Of a stretch of 61,581 nucleotides of DNA, positions 46,840 through 57,462 are shown one piece after another. The position numbers and the translations under genes were made by a program. The notes beneath the pieces were generated by a model. The model saw only the letters and a list, made by a program, of their open reading frames with translations, had not been told where the DNA came from and did not search any database. The DNA lies in contig MU401672.1 of the NCBI GenBank assembly GCA_022579005.1, positions 1 through 61,581 of the forward strand, read 5' to 3'. The first letter of the stretch is position 1. Every line of letters starts with the position of its first letter. The stretch comes from Poronia punctata. Its lineage: Eukaryota; Ascomycota; Sordariomycetes; Xylariales; Xylariaceae.

Positions 46840-48096
46840 ATGCGTGCCACCGTATCCGCAGTTGTGACTGGCGCTATTGTCGCTGCCGTCGCGGGCGCCT
46901 CCGCAATCCCAGCGATACGGCACGGGCGGCGGGAGTTTCCCCCTCGTCACATCGAGCTTGGCCCCCGTCCGGAATTCCTGGTGAACAACATGGAAGAGGG
47001 AGAGTTGAAGGACAAGCTCTCCTCTTGCTTGGAGAACGAAGCGGTTACGACGAAATTCAGCATTGGTCACCGTGGCGGGGGAATCTTACAGTTTCCCGAG
47101 GAAACAGTCGAGTCACATATGGCCGGTATCAGGATGGGTGCGGGTATCGAGGAATGCGACGTCGCGTTTACCAAGGATCTCGAGTTCGTCTGCCGCCACG
47201 ACCAATGCGATTTGCATAGTACGACCAACATCGTCGCGACGGAGCTCGGCGCCAAATGCACGACGCCCTTTAAGCCCGCAAATGGCGGCAAGGCGGCGAC
47301 GGCTAAATGCTGCACCAGCGACATCACACTCGCCGAGTTCAAGACTTTGTGCGGGAAGATGGAGGGTTTCAATAAATCTGCCACCACCCCCGAAGATTTC
47401 CTACTCGGGACGCCCGACTGGCGGACGGATCTTTACTCGACATGTGGCACAGTGCTCTCGCATAGGGACTATATCAAACTCATCGACACGGAAGGTTTGT
47501 GGTTCACAACCGAGCTGAAAAAGCCCAAAGTATCGATGCCTTTCCAGGGTGATTATACCCTCGACAAATATAGACAGCAGCTAGTCGATGAATACGTAGA
47601 GGCCGGCATCGACCCGGACCGCGTCTTCCTCCAGAGCTTTGTCTTCGACGACGTTACCTACTGGTTGGAGAACGCGCCCGAATTCGGGAAACAAGCTGTT
47701 CTGCTGGACCAGATGGGTGATTCACCTCATACCATTCCAGAGGCTGCGGCGAACCTGACCTTTTATAAGGACGCCGGCGTGCGGATCGTGAGTCCGCCCC
47801 TTCCTTATCTCGTCTCTGTGGACGAAGACGGCGAGTATGTCCCTTCGGTCTACGCAAAGACGGCAAAAGAGCTAGGACTCGATATCATTACGTGGTCGCT
47901 GGAGCGGTCAGGACCGCTCGTCCAGGCTGTCGAGGCAGGTGATTATTACTATAGCACAATCCTTAATGGAACACATCGGGATGGCGATATGTTTAAGCTT
48001 CTAGATGTCCTCGGTCGCCAAATTGGCGTTCTGGGTGTGTTTTCGGACTGGTCGGCGACGGTCACGTACTATGCCAATTGTATGGGCTTTTTTTAA
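46840..48096 (+). CDS. Secreted glycerophosphodiester phosphodiesterase-like protein
   Basis: A single exon; the ATG at 46840 gives about 418 residues (the reading frame stays open upstream but without an ATG). A signal peptide (MRATVSAVVTGAIVAAVAGASA) is followed by IPAIRHGRREF. The GDPD active-site block is GHRGGGILQFPEET (His about residue 77), with the metal-binding Glu/Asp in GIEECDVAFTKDLEFVCRHD. Later blocks DRVFLQSF, GKQAVLLD and LGLDIITWSLERSG match the TIM-barrel end of the family. Several Cys suggest extracellular disulfides, and NLT, NKS and NGT are potential N-glycosylation sites. The enzyme hydrolyses glycerophosphodiesters to glycerol-3-phosphate plus alcohol. It faces the GH18 gene tail to tail, 262 bp apart. 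Confidence 0.88.
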   Translation: MRATVSAVVTGAIVAAVAGASAIPAIRHGRREFPPRHIELGPRPEFLVNNMEEGELKDKLSSCLENEAVTTKFSIGHRGGGILQFPEETVESHMAGIRMGAGIEECDVAFTKDLEFVCRHDQCDLHSTTNIVATELGAKCTTPFKPANGGKAATAKCCTSDITLAEFKTLCGKMEGFNKSATTPEDFLLGTPDWRTDLYSTCGTVLSHRDYIKLIDTEGLWFTTELKKPKVSMPFQGDYTLDKYRQQLVDEYVEAGIDPDRVFLQSFVFDDVTYWLENAPEFGKQAVLLDQMGDSPHTIPEAAANLTFYKDAGVRIVSPPLPYLVSVDEDGEYVPSVYAKTAKELGLDIITWSLERSGPLVQAVEAGDYYYSTILNGTHRDGDMFKLLDVLGRQIGVLGVFSDWSATVTYYANCMGFF

Positions 48097-48358
48097 CTTA
48101 TAGACCTCGTGTATGGCGGATTTCGGGCCTGTCTGCTGCGGCATATATATTAGTTGGCTAAATCGACCACGACAATTTGGTTGCTTAGCAGCATAATGGA
48201 TGTTGCCCCTTATGTAGCGGGGAAGAGAGAACCCCTGACGTTGATACGTAGTAGCCGGCACAGTTGTAAAGCGCATATCATGCTCCGCTTGCGTTAAAAG
48301 TGAATGGTAAATCAAAGCATGTTCTAAGCGCAGAAGTGTATCCCTTCCCTCGAGGGCG

Positions 48359-49765
48359 TTATAGCTCGTCCTTTCTCTTGGACAGGCGTAAGACACCTGT
48401 ATTCAGAGCCCTCAAATGCGCAAAATTCGGCGCGTCCTCACCTAAACCCCAAGCAAAGACGCCTCCGAGTTTTTTCTCTTCAACAATGAGTGGAAATTTT
48501 CTTGAAATTGCCCCGGGGGTATCAAACGTCCACCAAAGATCTTCATCTTGATCAAAGTACCAATAACCTCCACCGTTAGAATCATACTGTCCATGTTCTA
48601 ATGCCTTCTCAAACGATACCTTGACGTCTTCGGGAACATCGTCATGCCAAGAGAAACCCCCTGTCTTGCCCAGGTCGGCGCCTGTCTCCGGGTCTTCCAT
48701 CAAGCCCGTAGGACAACCGATAGGGTCTTTCTTACACGATTTCCCCGAGACCCGGAAATACTTTGTGTAGAAGGCAAAACCAAGGTTGATCTTGTCAGCT
48801 GGGGCTCCATTTTCCATGTAAGCGTTCACGGCGTCCAAACTGAGCTTGACACCGGTGTGATGCTTCGTCACGTTGTCCCGCCTATTCATAAGGTCATATG
48901 TCATGACGTTGAGGAAGTCGAGAGATTCCATGATCTTGGGCAAAGTCTCCGCTGTAAAAGCTAGCATGTCTCGAGGAATGCCTGGAACTGCCGCCGACAT
49001 GATCTTGTCGGGACCGAGGGCTTTTCGGATCTCGGCGAGTAGCAAGGGATAAGCGGTTATTTCCCATTCTTTCTGGTCATTGGGCACCTGCTTATAGTCT
49101 TCTCCATTACCTCTATTCTGTTGTCAGTCTTTCTGTCGCCGTTCCTTTTCTCATTTTTTTACACCTTACCCTGGATACTCCCAGTCGACATCGACACCTG
49201 TTAATCCTTAGCTTCCGTATACGCCATTCAAGTACTTCCTGCGCTTATATACGTGTAGATATTGGAAGAGGAACTAACCATCGGCACCGGTATCGCGCAC
49301 CATCTTGGCCACATTACGTGCAAACGTGGACCTGCTTTTCTCTGTACGGGCTGCCGTGTCAAAACCGGCAGTATCGCCCCAGCCGCCGATGGCCACCATG
49401 ACTTTTGTGCCATGTTGAAATCCGGAACGGGCATCCGCAACTGACATGAAGAGTGGCCATTCAGATCCGTCGTGTTCTTCCTCATTGAAGATATTCGAAT
49501 TCATAAAGGCAAGTGCAACATGGGTAATAGGCCTGATAAGAGCAGTATCCTCGGGGATGACGGGATGCTGTCTGGGGCCCGTGTTAGTTTACACCAACGG
49601 ATGGTTTAGGTTAGAGTAATAAGGTAGTTTTTGCCCGTACCCGGTGAGATACATGATGTTACGCATGGTTGTACCTGCCGCGGTACCCAGACCTAGAGTC
49701 GTCGTGACGAATATGAGGATTTGCATAAGCCTCTGCCAACTGTGCATCGTCATCTTCGTTTTCAT
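48359..49765 (-). CDS. GH18 chitinase, secreted, single catalytic domain
   Basis: Minus-strand exons 49765-49641, 49571-49279, 49197-49170 (28 nt) and 49112-48359 give about 399 residues. The N-terminus has a signal/anchor segment (LMQILIFVTTTLGLGTAAG), then RNIMYLTGQHPVIPED. The substrate-binding SxGG-like block is VMVAIGGWGD, and the catalytic DGVDVDWEYPG (about 139-149; proton donor E146) is encoded by the 28-nt exon and split at both ends by introns. Downstream are FLNVMTYDLMNRRDN and GGVFAWGLGEDAP. There is no visible chitin-binding module. The first in-frame ATG after a non-ATG stretch is at 49765. Chitinases of this type act on fungal wall or exogenous chitin; length and SP suit a secreted enzyme. 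Confidence 0.9.
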
Positions 49766-50344
49766 AGCTTTCAACTGTACCACTGTTTATCAGTCGCTTC
49801 CTTCCTAGGGAGGTGAAGCTTTAAATGCGCCGTGAACTTGCTGTCAGTCTCTGGAAAAGTTAGTCAGTACCTATCTTTCCTTTCTAACTTTTTGAGATTC
49901 GGGATTTTATTGCAGGTATGGGCAAACAAACAACACTGCAAACGCCAGGCAGTTTACAAACTACCTAAAGATCTACGCACAAACAAATGGGAGGGTAGGT
50001 AGGTTCAAAAGTACATAAGGTAGGTACCGACGTTCTGTTTACACGTACATCGTAAAAGGAGCCGATGTACATATGTATTTAAGCCGTATAGTGGGGTATT
50101 TTTATTACTTACACGACCATCAACCAGTCCCTGCCTGATTAGGCAAATACCTGCCGAAAAAAAAAGATAAATGTCAACATTGAAACAGACCACATCCCGT
50201 AAACTCCAGTGTTTTGATCCAACTCCCATCTATCTAGTCTCCAAGCACCGATTAAACTAGTTAGGAACGGGATTATGTCTTGGGGTATCCATACGGAATA
50301 ATTAAAATTCTCATCTTTCGATAACCGGTTTACTCAACATCACC
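49766..50344. other. Divergent intergenic region
   Basis: Promoters of the GH18 chitinase (-) and the Jip5-like gene (+). No gene and no clear TATA box. Confidence 0.45.
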
Positions 50345-51747
50345 ATGTTTGAAAACCTTTGCACACTTCCGCTAAGTGCAGAGCTCTTCAGCCAAGCTCT
50401 CCATCCGACAGAACCTCTGCTAGGAGTTGGTCTTGCTACCGGTCACGTACAATGCTTCCGACTGCCCGCCACAGACAAGCCCGCTGAAGAGGACCCTGAT
50501 CTTAGTGTCCTCTCGGATGGGAAGAGCCACATCGACACGGTCTGGCGGACACGAAGACATAAGGGGAGTTGTCGCTCGCTTGTATTCAGCCATGATGGCT
50601 CTTGTAAGTACTCTTCCTCACTTGGGCCACGCCCTCTATTTCTATTTGCCCACCTTGGACATGACAATGCCCGGTATGAATCTAATCTCTATTTTATCTA
50701 TTAGCTTTGTACTCGGCCGGCACCGACGCCCTTCTCAAGCATTTCTCTCCGGCAACCGGACAGGTAATCTCTAAAATAGCCATACCGACCCCCCGGAAGT
50801 CGACACCGGATGCTCCCACGCTTCTGTCTCCTTTGTCGCCTCAGACAATCCTACTTGCCTGCGACTCTGGCGCTCTACATATCCTGGATTTGCGAGACGG
50901 TGCCCTCGCTGGGTCGAAGCCTCAGCAAACCCACATCCCACACAACGACTTTGTTTCCAGCCTCACGCCCCTTCCTCCTTCGACCGAAAGCACGAGCGGG
51001 TTCAGCAAACAGTGGGTCTCAACCGGCGGTACCACGTTGGCCGTGACGGATCTGCGGCGCGGCGTGCTCGTGCGCAGCGATGACCAGGAGGACGAATTGT
51101 TATGTTCGACATACATTGACGGCATGGGACCGAAGAAAAATAGGGATAACGGTGTCATCGCAGTCGGGACAGGGTCGGGTGTATTAACTTTGTGGGACAG
51201 GGGATCATGGGACGATCAATTTGACAGAGTCATCGTAGACTCGGCCAGAGGAGGAGGCGAGAGTCTGGATTGTATTGTGAAGATCCCCGATGACGTCGGA
51301 CGAGGAAAGAAGGTGGCCATCGGCTTAGGCGACGGAAGCCTCCGCATCGTTGATCTCACTACGCGTGAAGTAGCGGGGTCTTATCGACACGACGATCTGG
51401 AGGCGGTGGTAGGAATCGGATTCGATTGTCAAGGTCGCATGATCAGTGGTGGCGGTCACACCGTCAAGATATGGGACGAATCGGCTGAACTGGGAGCTAC
51501 TAGCGACGATGAGGATAGCGACGACGACGATAGCGATGACGACGGTGACGACTCGGATACCTCAGAGGCGGCACCCGACAAGAACGCCGGCAAGCGCCCG
51601 GCAAACAAGGACTCGGGCTCGGATGATTCCGATAGCGACGACGGAGAGCGAAAGCGCAAGAAGAAGAGAAGAAAGGGTAAAGGTGGTAAGGCCGAACTTG
51701 GTCCGCTCGGTGCGCACGGAATCCTCAAATTTAAGGGTTTGGACTAA
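50345..51747 (+). CDS. JIP5: WD40-repeat protein Jip5-like (WDR55 homologue)
   Basis: Exons 50345-50603 and 50705-51747 (101-bp intron) give about 433 residues. The protein opens [26 protein letters not shown], then WD-type repeats ([98 protein letters not shown]). It ends in a long Asp/Ser acidic tract followed by a Lys/Arg nuclear-localisation cluster ([15 protein letters not shown]) and [13 protein letters not shown], all typical of fungal Jip5. The homologues act in ribosome biogenesis in the nucleolus. The splice joins GSS to LYSAGTDA in frame. Confidence 0.9.
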
Positions 51748-52380
51748 GTCGCATTCACCTTGCGCGAGAGCTGTCTTTGTCTTCTCCTTTTTTATGATAC
51801 CCAAACTTAGGCGGTACTCCAACTCGGCGTAAAACAAATGGACGGCCAGCTCAACCAAACGGAACTCGGAACAAACGGCACTTTTGGTCACGTCGACCTC
51901 CACGTGCTGGGAATGGTGCTAATTGGAAGAGAGCCCCCATGATCGTCATCTCTAACATGCCCCGGATCTCGCAGGAAACTTGGAATCAACGGGCGGTGAG
52001 TCTCATGTGTCGTATGGCTGGAGAACAATATTGACATGGGTTCTGATCTCAACAACTTGGCCTGCCGCGACGAGAACCTTCAAAGGGATGCGACTACACG
52101 ATGGTTAATCCGTAGCCATTGAAGAAAGTCGATGTTCGGGACATTCTTGTCTCGGCCTCGACTAGCGATGCCGAGAAGCGACCTTGGGTAATTGTACCAG
52201 TCACAACAGGCGAAGCATTTTGCCTCAATGGACTGCAAGAGCACGAAGCGTACTAATATACATACGTTTTCTCTCTTATTCTTGAGCAATTGGGCGGTCT
52301 GATCAGGCAGAAATGTGCCGTATTCCATCTCGTGCCCGTCGTACATGTGAACTGGTGTACGGTAGAACGAAACTCGAACT
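51748..52380. other. Convergent intergenic region, no gene seen
   Basis: Lies between the Jip5-like stop and the dehydrogenase stop. An open frame at 52080-52400 is antisense/overlapping noise with no signature. Confidence 0.45.
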
Positions 52381-53494
52381 TTAGGACAACTTCGCAGCAA
52401 CCATCTCCTTACATTTCGTCAGTGGTAGGTCTTTCAGCTCCAATCCTGTCCAAAGTTTAGACTATACATATGCAAGCCCACCGTTAGCTTATCACAATGA
52501 CCCTCGTGTTTATTTGGCAGCGGCAAGGCGACAAAAAAGACTCACCTGCTCGAAGCCCTGCCAGATCATGGCCTCGGTGCCTAGGATGACCTGCCACCCC
52601 TCCCGAACGGCGAGGGACCACAGCTCGGTATAAGGCGTGGGGTTATAGCACATCTCCAACATGGCACCCTTGCGCTCCTTTTTCAGGAAAGTCTCGACGA
52701 TTGCCCGAGCCGTCTTCTCTTCCGCAGTGACGGGCGCGAAATCCGGCACGCAGGCGACAATGGCTCCAGGGGCTTCTAATGTTCTAGCTTGCTCCTCCGT
52801 CGCCACATGCACGAGGGAATCGCCGTAACCCCTGTCCCGACAATCGCGGATGACGGCTTCGACCTCAGCCCTGTCGCGATTCACGAGGTAGATCCGGGTG
52901 GCGCGCATCCATTTCTGTAACGCGTAGACGGCACTACGGGCCGCGCCGCCTCCGCCTATGACCATGGCTGGTTTGTCGTGGAAGATGAGGGAGGGGTTGG
53001 GGATGTTTTGGTAGAATGATTCGCGGACGCCTATTACGTCTGTGTTTGTCCCGTAGAGACGACGACGACGATTATTATTACCTGTGCTGCTGGTTTCATC
53101 TTGGAAGTAGATGGTGTTGCAGGCGCCGATTTCGAGACATTCTTGTGTTATTTCGTCTAGGTGGTCCATTATGGATATTTTATTGGGCATGGTTACGGAT
53201 GCGCCTGGGGTTTTTTTTTTCTTTTTGTAAGTGTATGTAATTGTTTCGGCGATGATTTGATATGTTCTTTAAAGCAAAAAACAACGCACCGAAACATTGG
53301 GGATCCTGTAATAGATTTAGGAAAGTCGGGATATCGGCCGAGTCTAGACGGAGCTGTGACCATTTCCAGTTGTGATGGTCGAATATTACTTGGTGGAATT
53401 GGGGGGATAGGGATGCGGAGATTTTTTGGCCGAAGAGATATCCGTGACGAGAGGGGGGGTTCTCGCTCTTCTTCTCTGTGGGGAGAGCGGTCAT
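52381..53494 (-). CDS. Quinate/shikimate dehydrogenase (catabolic, qutB/qa-3 type)
   Basis: Minus-strand exons 53494-53290, 53204-52546 and 52461-52381 give about 314 residues. The 27-codon last exon (ending AAKLS) is reached by a GTGAGT donor right after WQGFEQ; reading through instead adds 11 codons and stops. Substrate-binding S-x-S is SLS at about 28-30, the catalytic Lys is in TMPNK (K77), NTD at 122-124, and the Rossmann turn is GGGGAAR (152-158). A short Asn/Arg-rich insert (TGNNNRRRR) precedes NTD. As a single-domain enzyme it is separate from the pentafunctional AROM protein and from the large QutR-type repressor. Beside the quinate permease it is most probably the quinate dehydrogenase making 3-dehydroquinate. 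LVNRDRAE after the Rossmann fold leaves NAD versus NADP preference open. Confidence 0.85.
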
Positions 53495-55039
53495 GGCGAC
53501 GGACGGGGTTTATGAAAGTGGTTTATGAAAGTGGTTTATGAAAGTGGTTTATGAAAGTGGTTTTGGAATTATCTGTACGACTTTGGGAAAAGGTTTTTGT
53601 TTTTTATGTTCCTCTGGATAACGAAAAGTTTGGGTGGATGGGGTTTGAGGGAGAACGAACGACCTAAAGGCACTTTAGGTATTGATATGTAAGGTAGAGG
53701 CTGGGATCTTTATTCTAAGGGGGCGTGGAAGATGATTTTCAGCGCTTGGTTTCTTCTCTTTTCTCCTTTTCATGTTATGTGCTTTCTAGGTAGATCTGTC
53801 TCATTATATCTCATCTCATGTTAATGGCAAACACTAGCTTATATTACTTGTATAGGAACCATTAACGTAGCTTAAGTACTCAGCATGTATGGTTTTATGT
53901 CCGCATCACCAAATTATTAGCGAACGGCATCGGTCTTTTCTACTGTATAATCTTTACTCACAGCTTTTTCAATTATCTAATTTTTGTTTGACTATAGGGG
54001 TCGAGCCGGACCCAAAATGTTCGTTCTATGCACAGCACAAAGGTAATAACATAGGTAGGGATTTTTTTTTTAAAAAAAAAGAAGACTCATCAGATTTTCC
54101 GGTAACCAGGTCTCCGAAGCCGGAAAGTATTTTCCCCACGTGGTCTCCGAACTCTATCCCGAGATATGAAGATCTGAGGGGGGCAGAACTCGACTACCCT
54201 TGCATAATAAATCCACCCCGCCGGGACTAAGCTCATTTTTCCCCAAGAAATCTTCCAAACTAAATAAACTAGATTCGGGGTCCGTCATGGTATCCGAGTC
54301 AGTGAGTGATATTATTATAGGTATTAATTAGATCGATCGTTATGCAAGAAACTAGGTTATGCTACTTCAAGCCGCCCCCCTCCCCCTTTTCTAGCCTTCA
54401 ACTCGCGTAGGTACTGTATGTGCATTCTTAAGGATCTAGTACTGCCTCGGCCTATCCACCAGCTAATAGGTACCTAGTTCAATAAATGATGGCCGATGTA
54501 AAAACTAATGAGAAGAAGACGATTGGAAAAATCGGGGACCGGTTGAAGGGAGAAAGAACTTTGACCATGTGGGAAAAAAAAAAAAAAAAAAGAGAGAACT
54601 CAAGAATATTTTACTTGGCAGTGAGGTGAATGCATGTGGCGTTGCGAAGCATTTGTCTAACGGTTCCAAGTAATTACCTGAGGTTGGGTTCATATAGGTA
54701 GCTTGCCGAGAACAAACTATGTTCCCAGAGGTAGGTATATCGCCTCCCGGAGGATGTAAAAAGCTCTAGAGTCTAGGGCAATGGTGAATGCGTCGTGGTC
54801 AAGTTATTACGTAGGTTAGGTCCTAGGACCCTTGTTACCCCGGATCTCATCCCGGCCTGGTAAGGTGTTGAGCGATCTCGAAGCCCCAAAGATTCCCAAA
54901 TAGTAATTGACAAATAATTACTACGGTTTCTGTTATTTTCTTTCACTTCTTTTCTATTTCTATTTCTATTTATTTCCCTTATACTTTTATCTTACCCCTT
55001 AAATCAGGCAAGTCTTGACCAGCTGGACAGCCAGTCACA
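53495..55039. other. Divergent promoter region of the quinate genes
   Basis: 1.5 kb shared between the quinate dehydrogenase (-) and quinate permease (+). It carries the 13-bp repeat, a poly-A tract (54574-54591), and a GGATAA half site (53616-53621). I found no complete 16-bp QutA/QA-1F-type palindrome. A CTTTTCTATTTCTATTT pyrimidine tract precedes the permease start, as expected for a fungal 5' UTR. Confidence 0.55.
53509..53560. repeat. Four perfect 13-bp tandem repeats upstream of the quinate dehydrogenase
   Basis: TTTATGAAAGTGG occurs four times in a row without mismatch (53509-53521, 53522-53534, 53535-53547, 53548-53560). The array begins 15 bp upstream of the dehydrogenase ATG (minus strand), so it lies in the 5' UTR or core promoter. 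Confidence 0.95.
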
Positions 55040-56890
55040 ATGGGTCTCCTCACCCTCAAAGAAGACCGACCGACGCCACGAGCCGTGTACAACTGGAGAG
55101 TATACGGTTCAGCCGCCGTCGCCTCTTTCGCGGCCTGCATGATCGGTTACGATTCCGCCTTCATCGGCACCACCCTCGCACTACCATCTTTCGTCGACGA
55201 GTTCCAGTTCGCATTACTCGGCAAGGCGGACAAAGCTCTGATCTCGGCCAACATCGTCTCTCTCTATCAAGCCGGCGCCTTCTTCGGCAGTTTCTTCGCC
55301 TATGTGTCTAGTTATCATCTCGGCAGGCGAAAGTCCCTCTTCGTCTTCATCTCCGTCTTCATCCTCGGCGCCGGCATGATGCTGGGTGCTAGTCGCGAGA
55401 AGGGATTGGGGCTTATATATGGCGGTCGGGTGCTTGCTGGGATTGGGGTTGGGGCTTCTTCCATGATTGTCCCTATATATATTTCCGAACTGTCCCCGCC
55501 GGCTATAAGGGGGCGTCTTGTGGGTATTTATGAATTGGGATGGCAGATTGGTGGGTTGGTGGGGTTTTGGATTAATTACGGTGTTAACCTACATGTTGCG
55601 CCTACTCGTTCGCAGTGGCTCATCCCGTTCGCCGTTCAGTTAATCCCTGCCGGACTGGTTTTTATCGGTGCTTTTTGGATTCGGGAATCGCCGAGATGGT
55701 TGATTTCGAAAGGGATGAGGGAAGAGGGGATAAGAAATCTCTGTTGGATCCGTAATCTTTCCCGGGAAGACACGTATATCGTGGAAGAGATTGGATTCGT
55801 CGATGACGAGGTGGAGAGGTATCGGACGGAAGTAGGCGCCGGGTTCTGGAAACCTTTTGCTTCTCTCAAGGTTGGGAGGGTTCAGTGGCGGTTCTTCCTC
55901 GGCAGCAGTATGTTACTTTTTTCACATTTTGGCCCGGCGCCCAACAACACAGTTTCGGGTTGTTTCATTCGCCTCAACGTTTTACTAACCGCGGGTTCTT
56001 CTCGCTTCCCAGTGCTCTTCTTCTGGCAAAATGGATCCGGCATCAATGCGATAAACTACTACTCCCCCACCGTCTTCTCAAGCCTAGGCATCACAGGGAC
56101 GAACACGGGCTTTCTCACGACCGGTCTATTCGGCGTAGTCAAGACCGTACTCACCGTCTTCTGGCTCTTATTCATGATCGACCACCTCGGACGCCGGAAT
56201 CTCCTCATATACGGTGCCTTAGGAGGCAGCATCTGCATGTGGATCATCGGGGCGTACATCAAAGTCGCCGACCCGGCGAATAATCCGACAGAAAATATCC
56301 CTCCGGCTGGTATAGCAGCCATCTTCTTCTTCTACCTCTGGACGGCCTTTTACACCCCCTCGTGGAACGGGACGCCTTGGGTCCTTAATTCGGAAATGCA
56401 TGATCATACGACGAGGTAAGCTTTCTTGCACTAATTGTGTTTTAAAATACCTACCTCTTGTGCTGCTGTTGTGTGTGTTGACGCTTGCTTCTTTTTTTCT
56501 TTCCCGATAAATAGATCATTAGGCCAAGCATCCGCCGCAGCGAGTAACTGGCTCTGGAACTTCCTAATCTCCCGCTTCACTCCCCAGCTCTTCAACGCGC
56601 TAGGTTACGGCGTCTACTTCTTCTTCGCCTCGTTGATGATTCTTTCCATCTTCTTCGTGTTTTTCCTCGTCCCGGAAACCAAAGGTATTCCGCTGGAAGC
56701 CATGGACTGGCTTTTCGAATCCCGTCCGGTGTGGAGAGCTCATGGTAAGATTATGGATCAATTGCGTGAGGAGCGTGATGGGGGAGATGCAGATGTAGAT
56801 GGGGTGGATGTGGATGTGGATGTGGATATGGGGAAGGAGAAGGAGAAGGAGAGGTTGGCGACGATTAATGAGTGGGATTCTACTTTCTAA
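55040..56890 (+). CDS. Quinate permease, MFS sugar-transporter family (qutD/qa-y)
   Basis: Exons 55040-55907, 56013-56415 and 56515-56890 give about 548 residues. The N-terminus MGLLTLKEDRPTPRAVYNWRV is close to what I know of qa-y/QutD. MFS sugar-porter motifs include GRRKSLFVF after TM2, GRVLAGIGVGASSMIVPIYI, PAIRGRLVGIYELGWQIGGL, RESPRWLI, FWQNGSGINAINYYSPT and, near the end, VPETKGIPLEAMDWLFE. The C-terminal tail is Asp/Val repetitive (GDADVDGVDVDVDVD). It imports quinate at the plasma membrane. Intron 1 (105 nt) is stop-free and in phase; I treat it as an intron because it would insert 35 non-family residues. Its neighbours are quinate dehydrogenase and dehydroshikimate dehydratase. Confidence 0.93.
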
Positions 56891-57462
56891 GTTAAATTTC
56901 GATTGTTGCTTTTGAAGAGTTACCCTGCAAGTTTGGACAGCGAAATAAATATTTGAAAAGGGTTAATTCTACCGTAAGCGAGATCTGAAGTCCACGTGAA
57001 GGATTCAGGGGTAAACCGGGTTCGTGATTACATAAAGTATACAGGTATGGCGTGCACTGTTTAGGGGTATCTTTGCCGCGGCGGTGATACCGTCCCATAC
57101 CTAATCGCCATATGCTATTAGGTCAAGTATTCCCAATTTCAGCTTCAGCTTGATACTAGAAGCTGTCGATATCACGCAGTTTACCCGCACACTCACATAC
57201 ACGACGACAGGATGAACTAGTATTTTTGTTATGATCATATGATTGGTATTAATTACTATTGGTTCGGTGTCGATTATCTAGTCTATTGTTTACCCCGTAG
57301 CCCAGACAAATACAATGCTATGAGCGCCTATCTATTTTTCCATGCCTCCCGAAACGCCAGGTATCTCTATTCCGACACCATGAAGGAAAAGGGAAAAAAA
57401 GACGAAACCACAAGTTCATCAAGTCGTAGTCAAGCACTCGTAGCTCTCGTCACCCAAGTCGT
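56891..57462. other. Convergent intergenic region, no gene seen
   Basis: Between the stop codons of the permease (+) and the dehydroshikimate dehydratase (-). An open frame starting at 57239 overlaps the dehydratase 3' end in antisense and is rejected. Confidence 0.45.

Noticed and set aside
53616..53631. GGATAACGAAAAGTTT as a QutA/QA-1F activator site
   Set aside because: Only the left GGATAA half matches the palindromic consensus I remember; the right half does not.
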